A stretch of 64,000 nt of DNA from Lycium barbarum (lineage: Eukaryota > Streptophyta > Magnoliopsida > Solanales > Solanaceae). Below the pieces are notes generated by a model. That model did not search any database. It was given only the letters and a program-made list of their open reading frames with translations, and had not been told where the DNA came from. Of the stretch, positions 10,269 through 20,866 are shown piece by piece (position 1 is the first letter of the stretch; each line of letters begins with the position of its first letter). The translations under genes were made by a program, and so were the position numbers. The stretch lies in assembly GCF_019175385.1 (NCBI RefSeq), contig NC_083341.1, forward strand, positions 85,586,321 to 85,650,320, written 5' to 3'.

Positions 10269-13200
10269 CAGGATCTTGAGTCTTCCCTAGACGTTCTCAC
10301 AGGTACCTTAACTCTATTTTTCCGTGATGTATATGCTCTGATTGATCCGGGTTCTAACTTCTCATATATTACTCCGTATATTGCTGATTGTGTTGGGGTG
10401 AGACCCGAGCCAATTAAACCTTTCGAAGTATTCACTTCGGTTGGTGATCCTGTTATAGCGAGGCAAGTATATAAGAACTGTGTAGTCATTATACGTGATC
10501 GTCAGACAAAGGCTGATTTGATTGAACTTGAGATGATAGATTTTGACGTAATTATGGGTATGGACTGGTTGGCGTCATGCTATGCTAATGTTTGTTGCCG
10601 GACAAAGGTAGTTCGATTCAAATTTCCAGGAGAGCCCATACTCGAGTGGAAGGGTAATACAGTTTTCCCAAAGGCTAGGTTTATTTCTTACCTTAAGGCG
10701 AGAAAGATGATAGCCAAGGGTTATGTTTGTCATCTAGTTCGGGTTCATGACACGGAAGTGGAAGTGCCAGCTTTCCAGTCTGTCCCGGTAGTGAATGAAT
10801 TCCCAGATGTGTTTCCCGACGAGTTACCAGGCCTTCGTCCAGAAAGGGAAATCGATTTTGCTATTAATGTAGTACCCAACACCGAGCCTATTTATATTCC
10901 TCCCTATCGAATGGCTCCAGCAGAGTTGAAAGAGATAAAGGCACAGTTGAAAGACTTACTCGAGAAGGGTTTTATTAGACCCAGTTCATCACCGTGGGGA
11001 GCACCGGTCTTGTTCGTGCGAAAGAAAGATGGGTCGCTACGAATGTGTATCGATTATAGACAGTTGAACAAGGTGACTGTGAAGAACAGATATCCCCTTC
11101 CCAGAATCGACGACTTGTTCGATCAATTACAAGGTGCTAAGTGGTTTTCTAAGATAGACCTAAGATTGGGTTATCATCAAGTGAGGATCAGAGAAGAAGA
11201 CATTCCCAAGACAGCCTTCAGAACGAGGTACGACCATTACGAGTTCCGAGTAATGTCGTTTCGGTTGACGAATGCCCCGGCAGTGTTCATGAATTTGATG
11301 AATAATGTGTTCAGGCTGTTCTTAGACCTTTTTGTGATAGTGTTTATCGACGATATCCTGGTATATTCTCACACAGAGTCAGAACATGCAGATCATCTAA
11401 GAATTGTTCTTGGCGTTCTTCGAGATCGGGAATTGTATGCAAAGTTTTCGAAGTGCGAGTTTTGGCTAAAATCCGTGGCATTTCTAGGTCATGTTATTTT
11501 AGATGATGGTATCCGAGTCGACACTCAGAAAATAGAAGCTGTGAAGACTTGGCCAAGGCCTACGACACCTCGAGACAGTTGCGAAGGCATGAACAGAATT
11601 ATCCGACTCATGATCTCGAATTGGCCGCGGGTATCCACGCCTTAAAAATATGGAGACACTACTTGTATGGTGTACGTGTTGACATCAATACGGATCACAA
11701 AAGCCTCCAATATATTTTCAAATAGAAGGAGTCGAACCTGCGGCAAAGGCGATGGTTAGAATTACTAAAGGATTACGATGTGAACATTCTATATCACCCA
11801 GGGAAGTCGAATGTAGTGGCAGATGCACTTAGTCGCCGATCGATGGGTAGTTTATGTGGAGTACCTTCGGAAAAGCAGGAAATGGTTCGTGAGCTCCATC
11901 AACTAGCAAGTCTCGGCGTACGTGCGACTGATGCAGGAGATGCAAGTATTAGCATCAATGACCCCACAGTTTCATCATTGAGTCTAGAGGTGAAGGAACG
12001 GCAATATGAGGATTCCCAGCTAAGTCATTATCGAGATCTAGCTTACAAAAAAGAAAAGTCTCCATTCGAAGTTTCCATAGAAGGGGTCCTTAGATATCGG
12101 GGCAGGTTATGCGTACCGGATGTGGCAAACTTACGCCAACGGATTTTAGAGGAAGCACATTATTCCCGGTATTCTATTCATCCAGGTGCAACCAAGATTT
12201 ACCACGACCTTAAGTTGCTATATTGGTGGGATGGCATGAAGCGAGACATAGCAGGGTTTGTAGCCCAATGTCCAAATTGTCAGCAAGTGAAAGCCGAACA
12301 TCAAAAACCAGGAGGTTTATTGCAAGCAATGGAAATTCCTACGTGGAAATGGGAAGAAATTAATATGGATTTTATGGTAGGATTACCCCGTGCGCGAGGG
12401 AAGTATGATTCTATATGGGCGATCGTAGATAGGCTCACAAAAGCAGCTCATTTTCTCCCCGTCAGGACTACATATTCAGCTGAAGACTATGCTAAATTGT
12501 ATCTCAAGGAGATTGTACGACTTCATGGTATTCCTTTGGCCATTATCACGGATAGAGGAGCGCAGTTCACAGCCAAGTTCTGGAAGTCCTTTCAAGAAGG
12601 TCTAGGTACTCGAGTTAAGCTCAGCACGGCGTTCCACCCACAGACCGACGGGCAAGCCGAGCGCACTATTCAGACCTTAGAAGATATGCTACGAGCATGT
12701 GTGCTGGACTTCGGTGGTAGTTGGGACGAGCATTTGCCGCTTATTGAATTTGCCTATAATAACAGTTATCATTCCAGCATTCAAATGGCCCCGTATGAAG
12801 CCTTATATGGAAGAAAATGCAGATCTCCAATTGGATGGTTTGAAACCGGAGAAGTACAATTGATAGGCCCCGACTTAATCCAACAAGCGGTTGAAAAGGT
12901 TAAAGTGATTCGAGACCGACTATTAACAGCTCAAAGTCGCCAAAAGTCTTATGCGGACAACCGCTGACGGGATTTAGAATTTCAAGCTAATGATTGGGTA
13001 TTCTTGAAAGTCTCGCCAATGAAGGGAGTAATGAGGTTCGGCAAAAAAGGGAAATTGAGCCTAAGATACATTGGACCTTATCGAATCATCCGCAAGGTGG
13101 GAAGAGTAGCCTATGAGTTGGACTTGCCTTCAGAGCTCGAATCTGTACACCCAGTATTCCATGTTTCGATGCTCCGCAAGTGTATTGGAGACCCCACGAG

Positions 13201-13441
13201 GATTGTTCCGATTGATGATGTACAAGTGACAGAGAAGTCGACATACGAAGAAGTGCCCATTGCTATTTTGGATAGACAAGTGCGAAGGCTTCGGAATAAA
13301 AAGGTTGCTTCAGTCAAAGTTCTGTGGCGAAACGATAATTGGGAAGAAATGACTTGGGAAGCGGAGGAGAAGATGAAATCTATGTACCCCCATTTGTTCC
13401 AATCCCCAGAAGAGATTCAAGATGAGACGTCGACGATATGA
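10269..13441 (+). pseudogene. Gy-C unit 1 pol: PR, RT, (RNase H deleted), IN, chromodomain
   Basis: The frame continues from gag. Protease shows IDPGS with the catalytic Asp codon at 10344. RT has FIDD with the Asp pair at 11349-11354. A 283-bp deletion relative to unit 2, joined at CCT near 11572, removes the end of RT and the start of RNase H and shifts the frame, ending at 11645. The remaining RNase H, IN and chromodomain lie in another frame (11780-13441), with stops at 11723 (TAG) and 12965 (TGA). Integrase is complete: HHCC zinc finger (about 12160-12290), DD35E residues in MDFMVG, ITDRGAQ and GQAERT. The chromodomain (EEMTWE) ends near 13400. This unit therefore keeps the integrase that unit 2 lost. 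Confidence 0.92.
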
Positions 13442-13612
13442 GGTATGAATGTTTTAATTTTATGTTTTTGGTCGTGTGTGGCCGTAAATGTGTTGAAATT
13501 GTGATATAGCCCTGTGAGGCGATGATATTATGGGTCGTTGTGGTAAATTGGTAGTGCCAAATTACAAAGGAAACTCTGGCAAAATGTTTTTTTCTAGAAT
13601 CCCCGAGTGTCG

Positions 13613-13649
13613 AACATTCGAGGACGAATGTTCCAAAAGGGGGGAAGAA
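13613..13649 (+). promoter_or_regulatory. Stem-loop plus polypurine tract, Gy-C unit 1
   Basis: Arms AACATTCG (13613-13620) and CGAATGTT (13625-13632) flank loop AGGA. The purine tract AAAAGGGGGGAAGAA (13635-13649) follows and primes plus-strand DNA at the LTR edge. GAATGTT occurs on both sides of the tract (13626-13632 and 13647-13653), the second copy spanning the LTR start. Confidence 0.85.
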
Positions 13650-16010
13650 TGTTACACCTCGGAAGTTTTCCCGTACTGGTATGATGAGTGTATGGTGTTT
13701 CACTAAGTCGGGAATGGCTGATTATGAAATCTCGGAAAAATAATAAAGTTGCAGAGAAATTCACTGCCAGTGGTCGTATATGGCACTATACGGACCGTAT
13801 AGTGGTTTACGGACCGTATAGTGCACTCGTCCTTCAACCTGCCAAAAATATCAACTTTCTGGAAATTGTTGAATATGGTTAAATACGACCCAGTTTACGG
13901 CCCGTAAACTGGTTTACGGACCGTAAACCAGGTCGTAAACTTCCCTGTCCACCAGCCAAACTCTCTGCTTTTGGAGAATGCTTAAATACGTTCACTGGGA
14001 CGGACCGTAAATCAGAATACGGTCCGTAAACTGCACATTACGGTCACTGTTCATCCCTACAGAAACTCATTAAACATTAGCTTTTGAGTTATTAAAAGGA
14101 ACTTAGGCCTCATTTTATTTCATTCATTATTCATGCAACTCAGGAGACCTCTAGAACTTTCCAAATATTTTCTCCACAAGAATTCAAGAGAATTACAAGG
14201 AACATCAAGATCAACACCACCAAGCTTATGAAATCAAGTGTAAGAACACCATAAAAGATCATCCAGGTCAAGAAATCCCACCAAGGATGGAACTAGGGTT
14301 TTAGCTAAGTGAAGAATCTCAACTTAAGGATTGTTCAACTTTCATCCAAGGTAAGTTTTATGATTATTCCATATTGTTTGGAGTATTGGAAAGCATAGAC
14401 ACTTGAAATGTAGAATAACATAGAAATGGGTTATTAGTGAGTGAATAGTGACATAAATGAATGATAGTGGAATTGAACTATGAATATTGAAGTGTCGTGA
14501 ATACAAATACGTTATAAATGATGTTTATAGCATGAAACAAGCATTAAATGCATGAAAACACAAGGATAAGCTAGAGGTAGGAATAAGGGAAAATTGGGGA
14601 AAATGGTGGATTTTGCCAATTGTATGTAAATGACGAATGTTGAGTACGATATTGAGAGTAGTATCATAAATGTTGGGAGTGATATGAAACATGAGAAAAA
14701 TGGTATGAACGATGGAAGCGTTGTACGACTTTTCCTAGAAATTGCGATACGTTCTTGTAGTTGGTCTATTAATGTTGATATGAATTCTTTATGAAGGTAA
14801 CGACGCGATATTGAAGGAGAACGAGTGAGCGATATCTTAGCTAAACGACCAAGGTATGTGAGGCTAGTCCCTTCTTCCTGATGGCATGAATCTTGTAGCA
14901 CCAAATTCCTATTCTCTTCATGAGTTCTTATAGTCCGAAAGGCTAAGAGTCTAACTCATTAATGTCTATATAAGATGAGGAATACGATATGATGATGCTA
15001 GTATAATGATGATGTTAATTATCGCTTACACTCACCTTATGTACTAGTTCCTTCAAGGTGAGGCAGAGTATCAATAGTTGTTCCATAATGGAATCGGGGG
15101 ATCACGACCTTACGTCACCCCGATAGAATAAAGTTGATCTTGAGCCTTATGCATGTATTACAATGAGATAAGTATTTTATGATGAGTATATTATTATTAT
15201 GAGCATTTTATGATAAGCATGACATGAGCATTTCACACCGTGCCTAGTTGGCCGGGCAGTCACCGCCAAGGCGGGCAGCTATACGGATACACCATGACCT
15301 TCGGGCGTGGGCAGACACCACTAGTGGGCGGCATGAGATGGTACCCCGGACGCGGGCTAATAATATTGATTATCACACTGTTCCGACATGGAGGGCAGCT
15401 TGCATATGATGCATACATGTTATGAGGATGAGTATGAGTAAGATGGCACACATCATTTCCTTTATGATTATCAGACAGATCCAGATATTTCACGTTGATG
15501 TTATCACTATGTTGTTGATGTTTTCTTTCATTGTTTATGCTTCTCATACTCAGTCCAAAATTCGTACTGACGTCCTTTCTTCGGACGCTGTGTTCATGCC
15601 CACTGGTAGACAGGGAGGAGAGCTTGGCCCAGATCCTCAGTAGCAGTCAGCTGGTTGAAAGCACTCCATTGTCCGGAGGTGCTTAGGATTATCCTTTTGG
15701 TATATATATGTATATTTTTGGGCACGACGGAGTCTTGTTCCGTCCATGAATATACAGTATGTTAGTAGAGGCTCGTAGATACGCAGTGTGGGTTAGATGG
15801 TCTCACAAGACGTTTTCATATGCATGTATATTATTTGATGGCCGAAAGGCAATTGTATATAAAGTATTTATGTTTGTTTAATTATGATTATCCTACAACT
15901 GGTATGTAAATTGATAAAAGAATATTAAATGAGCAAGATAAGTAGTAGAGTGAGCGGTGCTCGGTAACTAGCTCCGGGTACCCGTCGCGGCACCTAGTTG
16001 GGTCGTGACA
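13650..16010 (+). repeat. Gy-C LTR2, shared middle LTR (2361 bp)
   Basis: It is intact at both ends (TGTTACACC, GTCGTGACA) and serves as 3' LTR of unit 1 and 5' LTR of unit 2. It is about 16 bp shorter than the other two, mainly because of a loss near 15350 between direct GGACGCGGG repeats that are both present in LTR1 and LTR3. It has no target duplication of its own, which supports recombination rather than adjacent insertions. Confidence 0.95.
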
Positions 16011-16014
16011 AAAG

Positions 16015-16027
16015 TGGTATCAGAGCA
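16015..16027 (+). promoter_or_regulatory. Primer-binding site, Gy-C unit 2
   Basis: TGGTATCAGAGCA, identical to the site in unit 1, begins 5 nt after LTR2. Confidence 0.95.
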
Positions 16028-16215
16028 GTTCGTCCTAGGAAGTGTCTACGAGCCGTGTCTAGTAGAGTCTTTTTTATGGTGTGTTGCGCGCCACGCTAAT
16101 AAACAAGAGGCTACAGGGCATTTAGGAAAATGACCATCCTTCTTCTCATGAAATCGTGCGATAGAGCCATGCTTAGGATTATGCTGTTCCTAAAAGTGCG
16201 TTATGGTTTCAGAAA

Positions 16216-17721
16216 ATGCCGCCAAAGGGAAAAGCTACAGCTGCCCAGAAGGGCAAAGCTACGACAAAGAGGCAGGCGGAAAGAGAGCCTCCGGCAAATG
16301 TAGAGGAAAGCGAATCGCAAAGTGAGGCTGCGCCCAATGTAGAAGAGCAGGGAGGAGCCTCAGCTCCGATTCCTCCACCGGGTGCTTCGGGTCAACAAGT
16401 GTCCGAGGCCATCCATTTATTGACACAATTGGTTGCCGCTCAGGCACAACGACAGTATGCGGGTCCAAGGGATCGTTCAGCTAGCACGAGAGCCCATGAC
16501 TTTATGGCCTTAAATCCTCCAGAATTCTTTGGGTCAAAGCCAGATGAAGATCCGCAAAATTTTATCGATGAGATGTTGAGGACTTTAGAGATTATCCATG
16601 CTTCCGAGACCGAATCCGTGGAGTTGGCTTCTTATAGACTCCGCGATGTGGCGGTGTTATGGTATAAGAATTGGGTGATAACAAGAGGAGAAAATGTTCC
16701 ACCTCCCATGTGGCAAGAGTTTGTAGATGCCTTTATTCGTCACTACTTACCACCCGAAGTCCGCCGAGCTAGAGCGGACAAGTTCCTGAATTTAAAGCAA
16801 AGGGGTATGAGTGCCCGAGAGTATAGCATGCAATTCAACTCATTGGCTCGATATGCTCCGACTATGGTGGCCGACATGGGAGACAAAATCTATAGATTTG
16901 TGAGTGGTCTGGGGACACATTTGTACAGAGATTGTTTGACGGCCTCCTTGCAAGACGGGATGGATATTTCCCGGATACAGGCCCATGCTCAGAATCTCGA
17001 GGAACGACAACGACAGCAAAGAAGTGATCGTGATGGTGACAGAAGACAAGGTAAGAGTGCTAGGTCTATGGGAGAGAACAGTGAGTATAGAGAGGGATCG
17101 AGAAAGACACATCCCAGGCACTCAGGTCAGTCCGCGACTAGTGCGCCTCCCAGATTCTCAGACGGAAGGTTCGATCGCTCTTTCCAGTCAGGGCAGGGTC
17201 AGAGTTCGAGGGCCCCAAGTTCTCAGTATCAGGGAGATTTTAGTCAGAGGAGACCTCCAGTACCGCAGTGTAGCCAGTGTGGCAAATTACATTCCGGACG
17301 GTGTCGTCAGGGTTCAGATGCTTGTTATGCTTGCGGGCAAGTTGGTCACTTGATGAGAGATTACCCCTCAGCAAGAGATAGAGTGGGGACTCAGCCTACA
17401 GGTTCAGCAGCGGGTTCTTCTTCAGCAGGCCCGACAGCCCAGACCCCTCAGACTACAGCAGGGAGAGGCAGAGGTAGAGGGGGAGCATCTACTTCAGGTG
17501 CTGTTCAGCCCCGTGTGTATGCTTTAGCGGGACGACAGGATCTTGAGTCTTCCCCAGACGTTGTCACAGGTACCTTAACTCTATTTTTCCGTGATGTATA
17601 TGCTCTGATTGATCCGGGTTCTACCTTCTCATATATTACTCCGTATATTGTTGATTGTGTTGGAGTGAGACCCGAGCCAATTAAACCTTTCGAAGTATTC
17701 ACTCCGGTTGTGATCCTGTAA
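16216..17721 (+). pseudogene. Gy-C unit 2 gag-protease, frameshifted
   Basis: The ATG at 16216 follows a CAG acceptor-like site at 16210-16212. Gag is near-identical to unit 1 and has no stop where unit 1 has TGA, so the frame runs on into protease (DPGS Asp codon at 17611). A one-base deletion at about 17709 relative to unit 1 throws it out of frame, ending at 17721. The second zinc knuckle reads CYACGQVGHLMRDY: its final zinc-binding Cys is Tyr, so RNA binding would be impaired even without the frameshift. The uninterrupted junction shows that gag and pol form one frame in this family. Confidence 0.92.
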
Positions 17722-20657
17722 TAGCGAGGCAACTATATAAGAACTGTGTAGTCATTATACGTGATCGTCAGACAAAGGCTGATTTGATTGAACTTGAGAT
17801 GATAGATTTTGACGTAATTATAGGTATGGACTGGTTGGCGTCATGCTATGCTAATGTTTTTTGCCGGACAAAGGTAGTTCGATTCAAATTTCCGGGAGAG
17901 CCCATACTCGATTGGAAAGGTTATACAGTTTCCCCAAAGGGTAGGTTTATTTCTTACCTTAAGGCGAGAAAGATGATAGCCAAGGGTTATGTTTGTCATC
18001 TAGTTCGGGTTCATGACACGGAAGTGGAAGTGCCAGCTTTCCAGTCTGTCCCGGTAGTGAATGAATTCCCAGATGTGTTTCCCGACGAGTTACCAGGCCT
18101 TCGTCCAGAAAGGGAAATCGATTTTGCTATTAATGTAGTACCCAACACCGAGCCTATTTATATTCCTCCCTATCGAATGGCTCCAGCAGAGTTGAAAGAG
18201 ATAAAGGCACAGTTGAAAGACTTACTCGAGAAGGGTTTTATTAGACCCAGTTCATCACCGTGGGGAGCACCGGTCTTGTTCGTGCGAAAGAAAGATGGGT
18301 CGCTACGAATGTGTATCGATTATAGACAGTTGAACAAGGTGACTGTGAAGAACAGATATCCCCTTCCCAGAATCGACGACTTGTTCGATCAATTACAAGG
18401 TGCTAAGTGGTTTTCTAAGATAGACCTAAGATTGGGTTATCATCAAGTGAGGATCAGAGAAGAAGACATTCCCAAGACAGCCTTCAGAACGAGGTACGGC
18501 CATTACGAGTTCCGAGTAATGTCGTTTCGGTTGACGAATGCCCCGGCAGTGTTCATGAATTTGATGAATAATGTGTTCAGGCTGTTCTTAGACCTTTTTG
18601 TGATAGTGTTTATCGACGATATCCTGGTATATTCTCACACAGAGTCAGAACATGCAGATCATCTAAGAATTGTTCTTGGCGTTCTTCGAGATCGGGAATT
18701 GTATGCAAAGTTTTCGAAGTGCGAGTTTTGGCTAAAATTCGTGGCATTTCTAGGTCATGTTATTTTAGATGATGGTATCCGAGTCGACACTCAGAAAATA
18801 GAAGCTGTGAAGACTTGGCCAAGGCCTACGACACCTACAGAAGTTCGTAGTTTTCTTGGGTTAGCAGGGTATTACAGGAGATTTGTAGAGGGCTTCTCAT
18901 CTATTTCTGCCCCATTGACGAAGTTAACTCAGAAGTTGGCTAAATTCCAGTGGAATGATGCCTGTGAGCATAGTTTCCAAGAGTTGAAAAACAGGTTGAC
19001 CTCAGCGCCAGTGCTAACACTTCCAGAAGGGTCCGATGGCTATGTCGTATATTGTGTTGCCTCCGGTGTGGGAATAGGATGCGTATTAATGCAGCATGGG
19101 AGAGTCATTGCATATGCCTCGAGACAGTTGCGAAGGCATGAACAGAATTATCCGACTCATGATCTCGAATTGGCCGTGGGTATCCACGCCTTAAAAATAT
19201 GGAGGCACTACTTGTATGGTGTACGTGTTGACATCTATACGGATCACAAAAGCCTCCAATATATTTTCAAACAGAAGGAGTTGAACCTGCGGCAAAGGCG
19301 ATGGTTAGAATTACTAAAGGATTACGATGTGAACATTCTATATCACCCAGGGAAGGTGAATGTAGTGGCAGATGCACTTAGCCGACGATCGATGGGTAGT
19401 TTATGTGGAGTTCCTTCGGAAAAGCAGGAAATGGTTCGTGAGCTCCATCAACTAGCAAGTCTCGGCGTACGTGCGACTGATGCAGGAGATGCAAGTATTA
19501 GCATCAATGACCCCACAGTTTCATCATTGAGTCTAGAGGTGAAGGAACGGCAATATGAGGATTCCCAGCTAAGTCATTATCGAGATCTAGCTCACAAAAA
19601 AGAAAAGTCTCCATTCGAAGTTTCCATAGAAGGGGTCCTTAGATATCGAGGCAGGTTATGCGTACCGGATGTGGCAAACTTACGCCAACGGATTTTAGAG
19701 GAAGCACATTATTCCCGGTATTCTATTCATCCAGGTGCAACCAAGATTTACCACGACCTTAAGTTGCTATATTGGTGGGATGGCATGAAGCGAGACATAG
19801 CAGGGTTTCAAGAAGGTCTAGGTACTCGAGTTAAGCTCAGCACGGCGTTCCACCCACAGACCGACGGGCAAGCCGAGCGCACTATTCAGACCTTAGAAAA
19901 TATGCTACGAGCATGTGTGCTGGACTTCGGTGGTAGTTGGGACGAGCATTTGCCTCTTATTGAATTTGCCTATAATAACAGCTATCATTCCAGCATTCAA
20001 ATGGCCCCGTATGAAGCCTTATATGGAAGAAAATGCAGATCTCCAATTGGATGGTTTGAAACCGGAGAAGTACAATTGATAGGCCCCGACTTAATCCAAC
20101 AAGCGGTTGAAAAGGTTAAAGTGATTCGAGACCGACTATTAACAGCTCAAAGTCGCCAAAAGTCTTATGCGGACAACCGCCGACGGGATTTAGAATTTCA
20201 AGCTAATGATTGGGTATTCTTGAAAGTATCGCCAATGAAGGGAGTAATGAGGTTCGGCAAAAAGGGGAAATTGAGCCCAAGATACATTGGACCTTATCGA
20301 ATCATCCGCAAGGTGGGAAGAGTAGCCTATGAGTTGGACTTGCCTTCAGAGCTCGAATCTGTACACCCAGTATTCCATGTTTCGATGCTCCGCAAGTGTA
20401 TTGGAGACCCCACGAGGATTGTTCCGATTGATGATGTACAAGTGACAGAGAAGTTGACATACGAAGAAGTGCCCATTGCTATTTTGGATAGACAAGTGCG
20501 AAGGCTTCGGAATAAAAAGGTTGCTTCAGTCAAAGTTCTGTGGCGAAACGATAATCGGGAAGAAATGACTTGGGAAGCGGAGGAGAAGATGAAATCTATG
20601 TACCCCCATTTGTTCCAATCCCCAGAAGAGATTCAAGATGAGACGTCGATGATATGA
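17722..20657 (+). pseudogene. Gy-C unit 2 pol: RT, RNase H, IN (core deleted), chromodomain
   Basis: After the frameshift a 957-codon frame opens at 17784. RT is complete, with FIDD (Asp pair at 18615-18620), but motif FGLTNAP reads FRLTNAP, as in unit 1. RNase H has Val in place of its first catalytic Asp (YCVAS, codon 19056-19058). A 333-bp in-frame deletion, joined at TTT near 19808, removes the CC half of the integrase zinc finger and the first two catalytic acids; DIAGF joins directly to QEGLG. The third acid (GQAERT) and the C-terminal chromodomain remain. The product could not catalyse RNase H cleavage or integration. Confidence 0.93.
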
Positions 20658-20828
20658 GGTATGAATGTTTTAATTTTATGTTTTTGGTCGTGTGTGGCCA
20701 TAAATGTGTTGAAATTGTGATATAGCCCTGTGAGCCGATGATATTATGGGTCGTTGTGGTAAATTGGTAGTGCCAAATTACAAAGGAAACTCTGGCAAAA
20801 AAGTTTTTTCTAGAATCCCCGAGTGTCT

Positions 20829-20866
20829 AACATTCGAGGACGAATGTTATAAAAAGGGGGGAAGAA
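20829..20866 (+). promoter_or_regulatory. Stem-loop plus polypurine tract, Gy-C unit 2
   Basis: Arms AACATTCG (20829-20836) and CGAATGTT (20841-20848) flank loop AGGA. The tract AAAAAGGGGGGAAGAA (20851-20866) ends at LTR3. Confidence 0.85.
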
